The notes under the pieces are model-generated. The model saw nothing but the letters and a program-made list of their open reading frames with translations, made no database searches and was not told where the DNA came from. From Tellurirhabdus bombi (GTDB lineage: Bacteria > Bacteroidota > Bacteroidia > Cytophagales > Spirosomataceae): a DNA stretch of 64,000 bases. Each line of letters opens with the position of its first letter. The stretch's first letter is position 1. Positions 37,524 to 46,245 of the stretch are shown piece by piece. The stretch is taken from NCBI RefSeq assembly GCF_021484805.1, contig NZ_CP090557.1, forward strand, positions 4,476,001-4,540,000, written 5' to 3'. Both the position numbers and the translations under genes were made by a program.

Positions 37524-37559
37524 AAACCTATGCCAGCTCACAGTGAACTGGCATAGGTT
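37524..37559 (-). terminator. Hairpin with T run directly after susD (attenuating terminator)
   Basis: Arms 37525-37536 and 37548-37559 are perfect 12-bp complements; on the minus strand the stem is followed by TTTTT. It sits between susD and the next operon gene, so it may let only part of the transcripts continue. Confidence 0.7.
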
Positions 37560-37586
37560 ATTTAGTCTATTTACTTATGACAAATT

Positions 37587-39449
37587 CTAATAACCTGGGT
37601 TTTGTATCAGCTTATTATTTCGGTTCATCTCATCGCGGTGAATCGGCAGGTAATATAACTTATCTGCCCAAGAGCGGTTTTCTTTACCCGGATCGATCTC
37701 GACAACTTTGTACGTATAATCATAGCTGGTCGGATCATATTTGTAGAGTGATACCGTTTTACCCGCCTTTAGCATCCCTGTAATGCTGATGGTATTGGCT
37801 TTGCGACCCAGCGTAGTAGGAGCAATCATCCAGCGACGGGCATCGTGATAGCGATGCTCTTCAAAGACCAGCTCAATCCGGCGCTCATTCCGGTACCGAT
37901 CCCGCAATGCAGTACCAGTTTCAGTAATGGCCGGCATACCGGCCCGGAAGCGGATACGGTTTAGCCACAGTTTTGCTTCAGCATCCTGACCCAGTTCGAT
38001 ACAAGCTTCTACGTAGTTCAGCGCGGCTTCCGTGTAGCGGAAGAACGGCCAAGGAATTTGCTGGTAGGTGTTCTGATCAACAATAGCTGGGTTCGGATCG
38101 GTGAACTTGCGTTGGTAATATCCTGTGTAGCTACCGTTCCAGTCTTCCACTGAACTCTTACGAGTATCCAGACCGGCAATCATCGTTTTGGCACCGGATG
38201 CGTTCACCACTTCGTACGTTCCCGTCTGAATCTGGTTAACTGGATCTTTAGCCGCAACGTCTGCCGTCCGGGGTTTCCAGGTAGCACCATCGTATAGAAT
38301 CGTAGCGTATAGACGAGGGTCGCGGTTAGCATACGGCGTGGCGGCTTTGGCCGGGTCACTCCAGCTGAACTTGCTACCGTCCATCATTTCGAAGTCATCC
38401 ACCAGCAGCGAAACCGGCGTATTACCCGCCCAGTTGTGGTAGCCGTTGGGGCCGTTGTGCAAGCCTACCTGACCGCCCGCTTCCTGCTTTTCATTGATGA
38501 ACGAACGAGACAAAAGCACATCCCGATCACCACCGTTGCGCGACAGAGCGATATTCATGTAGTTGGCGGTTCCATCTTCTTTCGAAGCCGGGGCCGTCAT
38601 GTTCAACATAAATCCGTAGCTGGTTTGATCGAGAACAGCTTTAGCAGCGGCTTGTGCTTTGGTCCAGCGTTCAGTCCGGGTGCCTGTTGTGTAACCAAGC
38701 AGCGCCGAGTTGGTATACGCAGCATGAACGGTCGACTTTGATTTTGCCGTAGCCACGTCATAAAGATCACTGGCCGCATACGTTAAAATACGGGCTTTCA
38801 GTGCTAGCGCCGATACTTCGTTAGCCCGGCCTTTCGCCATTGACATGCCTTTCAGCAGAGTTGCAGCTTCCTCGCAGTCTTTCACAATGAAGTTGATACA
38901 TTCTTCCATCGTGTTCCGAGTGACCAAGTAATCTGCTTCACCCAGTTCGTAGGGCCGGTCGATGAGGGGAACCCCACCGTAATACCGTACCAACTGATGG
39001 TAATAGTAGGCGCGTAGGAACCTGGCTTCGCCCCGCAACCGCTCAACAATTTTGTTGGTATTGGCAAACTTTGGCTCCGCCAAGTTGGCAAGAGCTAGGT
39101 TGGCCGCCCGGATACGCAGGTACATATTGTTCCATTCGCGCGTTTCGTTGATCGAACCTGGATCAGCTGGGTTTGATCGACCCTCGGTGATGGTAGTAAT
39201 ATTCCGACCAGGGTGCGTAAAAATCGCTTCGTCGGTGAATGACGAAAGTTGCTCTTCGTAAAGTCCGCCCTGCCCTAGGCCGGCGTAAATTCCGGTGACA
39301 AAGGCTTCGGCCAAAGCCGCATCTGACCAGACAGCCGAACCGGCAACTTGATCAAGTGGCTGGGTATTCACAAAATCGTCGTTACAACCTGTTACGGAAA
39401 AGGCGGCAATACCAACGGCTAATGTTATGGTTTTAAATTTTCGTAGCAT
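37587..39449 (-). CDS. SusD/RagB-family nutrient-binding outer-membrane lipoprotein
   Basis: A 620-residue lipoprotein (Cys22 in TGC) that forms the lid of the SusC transporter. The opening DDFVNTQPLDQV, the early helical TPR-like repeats with LRGEARFLRAYYYHQLVRYYGGVPL, and the C-terminal NERRIELVFEEHRYHDARRW segment are hallmarks of the SusD-like family. The ATG at 39449 is 13 bp after the susC stop; an upstream start inside susC is rejected because the lipoprotein signal begins here. The ligand cannot be read from the sequence. Confidence 0.93.
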   Translation of the reverse strand: MLRKFKTITLAVGIAAFSVTGCNDDFVNTQPLDQVAGSAVWSDAALAEAFVTGIYAGLGQGGLYEEQLSSFTDEAIFTHPGRNITTITEGRSNPADPGSINETREWNNMYLRIRAANLALANLAEPKFANTNKIVERLRGEARFLRAYYYHQLVRYYGGVPLIDRPYELGEADYLVTRNTMEECINFIVKDCEEAATLLKGMSMAKGRANEVSALALKARILTYAASDLYDVATAKSKSTVHAAYTNSALLGYTTGTRTERWTKAQAAAKAVLDQTSYGFMLNMTAPASKEDGTANYMNIALSRNGGDRDVLLSRSFINEKQEAGGQVGLHNGPNGYHNWAGNTPVSLLVDDFEMMDGSKFSWSDPAKAATPYANRDPRLYATILYDGATWKPRTADVAAKDPVNQIQTGTYEVVNASGAKTMIAGLDTRKSSVEDWNGSYTGYYQRKFTDPNPAIVDQNTYQQIPWPFFRYTEAALNYVEACIELGQDAEAKLWLNRIRFRAGMPAITETGTALRDRYRNERRIELVFEEHRYHDARRWMIAPTTLGRKANTISITGMLKAGKTVSLYKYDPTSYDYTYKVVEIDPGKENRSWADKLYYLPIHRDEMNRNNKLIQNPGY

Positions 39450-39462
39450 ATCGAATAAAAAA

Positions 39463-42400
39463 TTAAAAACGAATCGACGCACCAAAGTTGATTACTCGTG
39501 CCTGTGGATAGTATTGGCCTGTTGCATTGTCCGCTTCCGGGTCAAATGAGCCCAACTTGTTAAAGAGGGTTGCCAAGTTTAATCCATTAGCATATAGACG
39601 GAAACTGCTCATACCCACTTTTTTTCCAAACTTCTCTGGAATGGTATAGCCAATTTCGAGGTTTTTCAGACGGATGTAATCTGCTGAACGCAGCCAGTAG
39701 GTATTGTTGTTGGAATAATACTGGTCGCTCCGGTTGGCAATCCGTGGGTGAACGCTGCTCGGGTTTTCAACAGTCCAGCGGTCTGTGTAGATTTCCTTCA
39801 GGAAGTTACCGATGTTTCCAGACTCACCCAAGCTGATGTACTGCTGCGCACCTGCCGACCCTTGGAACAGGATGGTCAAGTCAAAGTTTTTGTAAGCAGC
39901 CGTGATGTTCATCCCACCTTGGAAAAGTGGCAAGTTTGTCCGTTTGTTACGAATCCGGTCATCCGGCGTAATTTTACCGTCAGGCTGGTTGACGAAGTTT
40001 CCGTTGGCATCACGACCCCCAATATCCTTGTACTTCATGTCGCCAGGGCGCAGGGTTTTAACGATGGCCGAATAATCAAGCCCGTTAGCGTCGATATCAG
40101 CCTGATCTTTAAAAACACCATCATACTGATAAGCCAGGTACGAGTTGATTGGCATACCCGTCGTCCGTTGCCAGTCAGGAGCGCCCGGCGCCTCGTCCCA
40201 GAAAAGGATTTTGTTTTGTGCATAACCACCGTTTATGCTAACCGTAAATTTCAGATCTCTTGCCTGACCGTTGTAGCCAATCTGACCATCGAAACCGCTG
40301 TTCCGTACCTTTCCGATATTTTCTGGAGGCAGGACCAGACCCGTGGTGCGGGGAATGGATGCGTTACGCGGGTAAAGGATTGACGTCCGCAGGTTGTTGA
40401 AGTAGTCAAATTCAAAATTGATCTTACCGTTGAACAACTGACCTTCCAAACCGATATCAGCATTGTTGGCTACTTCCCAAGTAATCGATGGGTTTGGAAT
40501 CCGGGCCTCCGTCAGCGTCTTCTGCTGCTGGTTGTTGATGATGTAGGTGTTGAAGCCGTAAGTTGCCAGGTACTGGTAGGTAGCTAGGTTAGTTGTGTTA
40601 GGCAAGTAAATCTGGTCATTACCTAACTGGCCCCACGAACCGCGCAATTTCAGGTAGTTGATGGCCGGAATAGAGTTTTTCAGGAAGCTTTCTTCCGAAA
40701 TAACCCAGCCTGCCAGGAAGCCTGGGAAGAAACCGTAGCGAGTAGCTTGCGGGAAGATGTCAGAGCCATCGTAACGCCAGAGGAATTCCGCCAAGTATTT
40801 CTCCTTGTAGTTGTAGGCTACCCGACCAAAATAGTTGATCCGGGCGCGTTCGTAAGCGCTACCATTGTTGTTTTTCTCCAGGTCACCACCGGCAAAAAGC
40901 TGGTCAATGGCCGGAGAAATGAAGAACCGGCGGTAAGCATCAAATCCTTCACCAGTGATGGTTTCACGGTTAACCCCGGCCAGCACAGTCAAACCATGAT
41001 CTGCACCGAATTTCCGTTCGTAGTTGACAATACCGCCTAACAGGATGTTCAACTGGTTTTCGCTGTAGAGGTTCAACCGGGGTTCAGCCGGTCCGCGCTT
41101 GCTAGCAATCAGGTTTGGATTACCATTCGCATCAACGCCCGTACCACGTTCGTACAACGTCCAGGGCGTCTGCCACAACCGACGGCTGCGTAACCGCTTG
41201 TCAATAGCCGCGGTACCCGAAAATTTCAGTCCTTCAATGCCGGGGATTTTGATGTCCAACTGGCCGTTCGTCTGGAAATAATCCTGCTTGTCTTTGTCGT
41301 AGCCCGTATCATTGGTAGTAATTACGACGGGGTTTTCACCATTTTCGATGTCAGGACCCGGACGACCATCGGGCCAGAAAGCCGGTTGGTTTGGCTTACC
41401 ACGCATCTGCATCCGGAAGATGGCACCAGCACCGCGCGTTGGATAGAACCGGAATTCTTCACGGCCCAGCAAACCAACGGCTAAGTGGATGTATTTGTTG
41501 ATGTTAGCGTCCAGGTTCACGCGCAGGTCATACTGTTTGTAACCCGTTGCTGATCTTTTGTAGTAGGCATCCTGGTCTTGGTAACCCAGCGAAGCCAAGT
41601 ATTTGACATCTTCCGTACCACCCGTAATTTGCAGGTTGTGCTGCTGCTGCGGAGACCAAGTTTTCAGCGTAGATTTATACCAGTCGGTATTTGGGTGACC
41701 CCAAGGATCTGAACCATCGTTGTACTTAGTAATATCGTCTGGTGAGTAAGGTGCCTTCCGAACCGTTCCGTCCGGGCGAGTGTAAGAACCTGTGGCTGTG
41801 TAAGCTTGCGTAGCCGCGCCCCATTCTGCCACTGGTAGTTCATAAACGTTCAGGTCATTCAGCATTTTAGCGTACTCAGCCGCGTTAGCCAGTTTTGGCA
41901 CAATCGTCGGCTGCGAAAAACCCTGGTTGAATGAGTACGACAATTGCGGTTTACCAGTCTTACCCCGCTTGGTAGTGATTAGAATAACCCCGTTGGCAGC
42001 CCGTGAACCATAGATAGCGGCTGAGGCATCTTTCAAGACCGAAATGTTTTCAATATCATTTGGGTTGATCCGCTCCAGACCTCCTGAACGAGCCGGAACA
42101 CCGTCGACAACGATTAAGGCACTGTTGTTACCTAGCGTGTTTGTTCCACGAATCCGAATAGTCGAACCGTCATAACCCGGCTCCCCACTGCGGTTTACAG
42201 CCACAACGCCCGGTAGCCGACCCGCAATGGAATTTGACAGGTTAGTCGTTGGCGACTTCACCAGATCGCTTCCTTTTACCGAAACAACCGATCCTGTTAC
42301 CGTTTCTTTCTTCTGCGTACCGTAACCAACAACAACAACTTCACTCAGGGTCTTATTGTCAACCCCCATTTTTATGTTGATTGTAGTTCGGCTCCCAACC

Positions 42401-42717
42401 GTAACTTCTTGGTTAACATACCCAATAAAAGAGAAAATAAGTACACTGTTTTGATTGGGAACATTAACTGAATACACACCATCTGCATTGGAGGTAGTAC
42501 CCTGTGTGGTGCCTTTTACCACAATACTTACCCCCGGTAACGTCTCTCCCTGCTCGCTAGTAATAGTACCGCTAACCCTTACCTGAGCAAAAATACTTAA
42601 CGACATAAATTGCAGCAGCAAAAATAAACTGCCTATTTTTTTCCACTGGGATACGTCCTTTGTGGGCAATTTGCCCCCGGGAGATCCGCCTACCTGTCTG
42701 GTAAACTTTGTCATCAT
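39463..42717 (-). CDS. SusC/RagA-family TonB-linked outer-membrane transporter
   Basis: A 1084-residue protein. A long, basic N-region (about 30 residues) precedes the signal-peptide core and cleavage near residue 45 (IFAQV). A carboxypeptidase-regulatory-like domain follows (about 47-120), then the LSEVVVVGYGTQKK start of the plug, the SVLKDASAAIYGSRAANGVI signature of SusC plugs, and a 22-strand barrel ending in an aromatic residue (INFGASIRF). It imports an unknown ligand powered by TonB. There is no N-terminal STN domain, so it is not itself a sigma-signalling transducer. Confidence 0.94.
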   Translation of the reverse strand: MMTKFTRQVGGSPGGKLPTKDVSQWKKIGSLFLLLQFMSLSIFAQVRVSGTITSEQGETLPGVSIVVKGTTQGTTSNADGVYSVNVPNQNSVLIFSFIGYVNQEVTVGSRTTINIKMGVDNKTLSEVVVVGYGTQKKETVTGSVVSVKGSDLVKSPTTNLSNSIAGRLPGVVAVNRSGEPGYDGSTIRIRGTNTLGNNSALIVVDGVPARSGGLERINPNDIENISVLKDASAAIYGSRAANGVILITTKRGKTGKPQLSYSFNQGFSQPTIVPKLANAAEYAKMLNDLNVYELPVAEWGAATQAYTATGSYTRPDGTVRKAPYSPDDITKYNDGSDPWGHPNTDWYKSTLKTWSPQQQHNLQITGGTEDVKYLASLGYQDQDAYYKRSATGYKQYDLRVNLDANINKYIHLAVGLLGREEFRFYPTRGAGAIFRMQMRGKPNQPAFWPDGRPGPDIENGENPVVITTNDTGYDKDKQDYFQTNGQLDIKIPGIEGLKFSGTAAIDKRLRSRRLWQTPWTLYERGTGVDANGNPNLIASKRGPAEPRLNLYSENQLNILLGGIVNYERKFGADHGLTVLAGVNRETITGEGFDAYRRFFISPAIDQLFAGGDLEKNNNGSAYERARINYFGRVAYNYKEKYLAEFLWRYDGSDIFPQATRYGFFPGFLAGWVISEESFLKNSIPAINYLKLRGSWGQLGNDQIYLPNTTNLATYQYLATYGFNTYIINNQQQKTLTEARIPNPSITWEVANNADIGLEGQLFNGKINFEFDYFNNLRTSILYPRNASIPRTTGLVLPPENIGKVRNSGFDGQIGYNGQARDLKFTVSINGGYAQNKILFWDEAPGAPDWQRTTGMPINSYLAYQYDGVFKDQADIDANGLDYSAIVKTLRPGDMKYKDIGGRDANGNFVNQPDGKITPDDRIRNKRTNLPLFQGGMNITAAYKNFDLTILFQGSAGAQQYISLGESGNIGNFLKEIYTDRWTVENPSSVHPRIANRSDQYYSNNNTYWLRSADYIRLKNLEIGYTIPEKFGKKVGMSSFRLYANGLNLATLFNKLGSFDPEADNATGQYYPQARVINFGASIRF

Positions 42718-42755
42718 GAGTTAGGGAATGTTAGGTTTTCTTTAATTGACAATGA

Positions 42756-42784
42756 CAAATATAGTAATTGTACAGCACCGCAAG
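42756..42784 (-). promoter_or_regulatory. Candidate susC promoter
   Basis: On the minus strand TATATTTG (42756-42763) matches the -7 consensus exactly; CTTG (42781-42784) lies 17 bp upstream, shorter than the usual 19-21 bp. The region upstream (42785-42910) is extremely AT-rich. Confidence 0.45.
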
Positions 42785-42910
42785 CCTTTAATGACAAAAA
42801 TATATAAACAAATAGATGATATATATAACTATAGTAACTAGATAGAAAATGGACTATTTTTAAATTTTATTAATAACCATCCAGTATACACTATAAAAAA
42901 AATACAATAA

Positions 42911-42944
42911 CAAAAACCCCGCTCGAGCTAATTCGAGCGGGGTT
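42911..42944 (-). terminator. Terminator of the sigma/anti-sigma-barrel operon
   Basis: 12-bp perfect stem (42915-42926 with 42933-42944) followed on the minus strand by TTTTTG. It separates this operon from susC. Confidence 0.85.
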
Positions 42945-42996
42945 CGTATTATTACCTATAAAATTTTGTATTGGCCTTGCTTTAATCAATCGTTAC

Positions 42997-44487
42997 TTAG
43001 AATTGGTACAATACGCGCATGCGCGCACCAATCGAATTGCTTTTCATCCCATTTGGGTCTGTCTGCCACGCTCTTGAAATATATGGGCTTCCCTGCACGG
43101 CCCAATGATCCCACTGCTTTTCAACGGCTAAGGCCAAAAACCAACCGCTGTGCAATTCAGGCGGACAAACGCGCTTGAGGTCAACCGGCAGAAAACCACG
43201 CGGGTCGCGGGGATCACGCCGATACATAAAATCAACCTGCTCTTTCACCTGTAGGCCAATATTAGCCCCAACAGTGGGCACAATCGCCAGTTGATCTGTA
43301 ACCGCAATCCGATAGCCTAGACTAACTGGCAGTTGCCATATCTTGTTGCTGCGCTCAATATTTAGAATTTCGTGCTGTGGTCCGAGGCCGTTGGCATATT
43401 TTTTACGGAAATTGAGGCGGGTCTTTTCATCAAACTGATTATCAGTCATAAATTGCTCTTCTGACTTGGTTTGCCGGTTCAAGCCAACGCCTAAGGTCAG
43501 ATGATTGCCAATAATGGCTTCGCCGTATAGCCCCAAGCCCCATTGCTGTAAACCCAACTCTCCCCCAGCTCCTAAACGAAAACGGATGAGCGGCTGCGGC
43601 TCCTCGATTGCCGGAGCCAACCCGGACAGAGCAACCGCCGTTTTAGGCATTAGCGATGCTACCCGGATGCGTCGCACACGACGTTCAAACTGCTCGGTAA
43701 AGTAAGCCGAATCCAGTCGCATTGCGGCACGGGGCGCGAGGGTGTTCAACTGAAAATTTTTCTGGGTGGCTGCCCAACGATCATTAGATCCTCCATTGCC
43801 AGAGGTACTTTCTATCTTGGTCGGCAATTCTGTACGTCCTGCCTGGCCTCCAGCCAACTGATCCGGTCCCTTCAGATTTATTTTTGCCTGATGATCAGCC
43901 GATTCTGAGACTTTCTGATCTTTACTAAAAGCAGTTTCCCGCATCTTGGATCGATCTGCCCATTGACCTGCTGGCTTTATTTCTAACTCGTTTTTAGTAG
44001 TCGTAGCGTTTATTTCATAGCCGTTTTCGGTCGTAGGCTTCTTAATTGGGCTTCTATTTTCTTTATTTTCAGATGCAGCAAGCCGCTCTTGCGGTTGAGC
44101 AGAAGAGCCATTGGCAGCCGATATAGCTTCTTTTTGAGTACTTTTCTCGGCTATGTATTGAGTAATATAAACTGTATCGACGCGGCTGGCAACCTGGTCG
44201 GTCGTTTGTTGCAATTGAGTTACCTTCTGACTAAGCGTCTGCACTTTTTGCTGCAACTCCTGGTTGGAACCATGCTGCCAGAAAACGGTTGCTACCAGCG
44301 CCATCATGGTCATCACCCCGGCGGTAGGCACTAGCCAACGGCTAATGGACGTTCCGCTGGGCATTCCTCCCCCGCCCGCATGTTGCTGCATGTATTTTTC
44401 CATCCGAGCCCAATCCTGATCGCGGTAGGTCGGCTGTAGACTTTCCAGCTTCCGGCGAATCGAGTCAGAAAATTTATCAGTTTTCAT
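42997..44487 (-). CDS. Anti-sigma-like membrane protein fused to an outer-membrane barrel domain
   Basis: A 496-residue protein with four parts. Residues 1-48 are a short cytosolic segment (RKLESLQPTYRDQDWARMEKY) common at the start of Bacteroidota sigma partners. A single membrane helix lies at about 51-70. A coiled coil follows (about 75-101, QELQQKVQTLSQKVTQLQQ), then about 170 polar, low-complexity residues. The last 200 residues (from about 295) show amphipathic strands of a PorT-like barrel ending in RVLYQF. Its start overlaps the sigma gene by 11 bp. It may bind the sigma factor and span the envelope; this is inferred from order and layout. Confidence 0.72.
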   Translation of the reverse strand: MKTDKFSDSIRRKLESLQPTYRDQDWARMEKYMQQHAGGGGMPSGTSISRWLVPTAGVMTMMALVATVFWQHGSNQELQQKVQTLSQKVTQLQQTTDQVASRVDTVYITQYIAEKSTQKEAISAANGSSAQPQERLAASENKENRSPIKKPTTENGYEINATTTKNELEIKPAGQWADRSKMRETAFSKDQKVSESADHQAKINLKGPDQLAGGQAGRTELPTKIESTSGNGGSNDRWAATQKNFQLNTLAPRAAMRLDSAYFTEQFERRVRRIRVASLMPKTAVALSGLAPAIEEPQPLIRFRLGAGGELGLQQWGLGLYGEAIIGNHLTLGVGLNRQTKSEEQFMTDNQFDEKTRLNFRKKYANGLGPQHEILNIERSNKIWQLPVSLGYRIAVTDQLAIVPTVGANIGLQVKEQVDFMYRRDPRDPRGFLPVDLKRVCPPELHSGWFLALAVEKQWDHWAVQGSPYISRAWQTDPNGMKSNSIGARMRVLYQF

Positions 44488-45085
44488 AATATCGTATCGG
44501 AATCGAAGGATCAGTTGAAAAAAAATGAGGGTAAGCTACGCGAATGGCCTGCTGCAAACGCAACCGCGACCGGTAAAAATGAGAACGTACGGTTACTTCA
44601 TTCATTTCCATCATTTCTGCTACTTCGTGTAACGTATAGCCATCTACAACGTGCAGTGAGAAAACCGCACGTTGAACAGGAGGTAATTTTTGTACCAAAT
44701 CCAGAATTTCTTCGGCAGTTAGTCGCTCTATAACGTCATCATTAAATGGAATAGTCATATTTGGATCCAGCCCCGCCTCTGTATCCAGCTTATGATATTT
44801 CCGATAATAACTTAGGGCGGTATTGATGAGAATACTACGCAGCCAGGCACGGAACGGATGCACACCATCGTATTGATCCAGGCGCTGAAACACTTTCAGG
44901 AAGCTTTCACTGAGCACATCTTCGGCTTCCTCGGTTGAAGATGTATACCGCAGGCAAATACTCTTGGCATACCCAAAAAACTGCTTAAACAGCACCTGCT
45001 GAGCACGGGTATTGCCAAGACGGCAGGCAGCTATGACACTTCCCAGGTCACGCTCGTCAAACGAGGATTGTTTTCGGAATAACAA
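44477..45085 (-). CDS. ECF-type RNA polymerase sigma factor
   Basis: A 202-residue sigma-70 family protein with region 2 (about 28-95: FGYAKSICLRYTSSTEEAEDVLSESFLKVF) and region 4 (about 128-182: LPPVQRAVFSLHVVDGYTLHEVAEMM, then VRSHFYRSRLRLQ) and no region 1 or 3, as in ECF factors. The start is TTG at 45085: the upstream in-frame stop is only five codons away and no ATG exists before region 2. It is translationally coupled to the anti-sigma/barrel gene and diverges from the Rieske gene. Confidence 0.92.
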   Translation of the reverse strand: MLFRKQSSFDERDLGSVIAACRLGNTRAQQVLFKQFFGYAKSICLRYTSSTEEAEDVLSESFLKVFQRLDQYDGVHPFRAWLRSILINTALSYYRKYHKLDTEAGLDPNMTIPFNDDVIERLTAEEILDLVQKLPPVQRAVFSLHVVDGYTLHEVAEMMEMNEVTVRSHFYRSRLRLQQAIRVAYPHFFSTDPSIPIRYYEN

Positions 45086-45269
45086 AGCCCACGGCGGTTA
45101 GGTCTATTAATTAACTCTATAACGCAATACGCTTGCTAACCGTAAACCGTTGCAGCACCTCAAAAAGTTTTTCATCTTTTTCTCCAAATTATTTTTTTGA
45201 TCACCGCAACGAATATCCACCCTCTTCGCGTCAAGACGATTGAATTAGGGAAGCCTTCACAAAATACGA

Positions 45270-45677
45270 ATGAATCGTCTTGAGTTTTTAAAATCCATGG
45301 GTCTGACTGGTGCTGCCCTGTTAGCTGCCCTGACTTCCTGCCAACCGGATAGCGAGGCCGTTCTGCCCCTCGGCCCAGTAGACTTTGATCTTGATTTGAC
45401 CGACCCGGCCTACTTTGCCTTGCACCAAGCGGGCGGCTATGTTATCCAGTACGGCGTTGTGGTGGCTCGCACCGTGCAGGAAACCTTTGTAGCTGTCACC
45501 CAGACTTGTAGCCACAAGGGCCAACAGCAGGTCGTTTTTAAAAATGATGAATTCTATTGTACCGCCCACGGTGCCCGCTATGACACCACCGGAAAGGGTC
45601 TGAACACGAATGGCAAGCGAGGACTCACCACCTACCGAACCGAGCAGTCGGGGTCTATTTTACGCGTATACGCTTAA
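45270..45677 (+). CDS. Rieske [2Fe-2S] lipoprotein
   Basis: A 135-residue protein with a lipoprotein signal (Cys24 in TSC). The cluster ligands are Cys80 and His82 (CSHKG) and Cys97 and His100 (CTAHG). The extra disulfide cysteines of cytochrome-bc1 Rieske proteins are absent (Gln and Ala at those places), which points to a ferredoxin-type or soluble redox carrier rather than a bc1 subunit. No oxygenase partner is encoded nearby. It is followed 27 bp later by the PepSY-like lipoprotein, probably co-transcribed. Confidence 0.88.
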   Translation: MNRLEFLKSMGLTGAALLAALTSCQPDSEAVLPLGPVDFDLDLTDPAYFALHQAGGYVIQYGVVVARTVQETFVAVTQTCSHKGQQQVVFKNDEFYCTAHGARYDTTGKGLNTNGKRGLTTYRTEQSGSILRVYA

Positions 45678-45704
45678 TTTCTTTATACTAATCGCAATAC
45701 CTCT

Positions 45705-46181
45705 ATGAAAAAGATGATTGTAATGGGCCTGCTTTGCCTGACCGGTCTGGGTATTTACAGCTGTGACAACAATTCGTCGGTCACACCACCCGAATCTGAA
45801 TCCATTTTTAGCGCTGCCCGGCTCGGTACCTCCGCTTCCGACACAACGACCTGTCGCGTCCCTTTGACCAAAGTCGACATCGCAACCTTACCCGCTTCGA
45901 TTACCACGTACATCGCTGCGAACTACGCGGGAGCCACCATTCTCGAAGCCGGTAGGGATAGCCAGGGTATTTTTGTAGTTCGGATTTCGGCAAACAATCA
46001 ATCGAACGTTCTGGCCTTCAACGCAGACGGTACTTTCAAAGCCGATTTGAAATTCCGGGGCAAAGGACCCGGACGGGGCGAAGGCAAACGCGATAGCTTG
46101 CGTCGGGACAGCTTGCACCACCCAAAACCGCATCCGGATAGCCTGGGCCACCCTAAACCCGGTAAAAAGCCCCGGAAATAA
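45705..46181 (+). CDS. Small lipoprotein with PepSY-like domain and basic repetitive tail
   Basis: A 158-residue protein with a lipoprotein signal (Cys20 in YSC). Residues about 60-115 (LPASITTYIAANYAGATILEA) match the beginning of a PepSY-like/putative beta-lactamase-inhibitor-like fold. The last 40 residues are a lysine-, proline- and histidine-rich tail with imperfect DSL and HPKP repeats, possibly metal-binding. Role unknown. It ends before a perfectly palindromic terminator. Confidence 0.65.
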   Translation: MKKMIVMGLLCLTGLGIYSCDNNSSVTPPESESIFSAARLGTSASDTTTCRVPLTKVDIATLPASITTYIAANYAGATILEAGRDSQGIFVVRISANNQSNVLAFNADGTFKADLKFRGKGPGRGEGKRDSLRRDSLHHPKPHPDSLGHPKPGKKPRK

Positions 46182-46210
46182 GTGCATCGAGATTGCTTAA
46201 ATCTAAAAGC

Positions 46211-46240
46211 AAAAACCGGACAGCTAGCTGTCCGGTTTTT
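46211..46240. terminator. Bidirectional terminator, 30-bp perfect palindrome
   Basis: AAAAACCGGACAG and its exact complement meet at CTAG, with five A and five T at the ends, between two convergent genes. Confidence 0.88.
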
Positions 46241-46245
46241 GCTGA

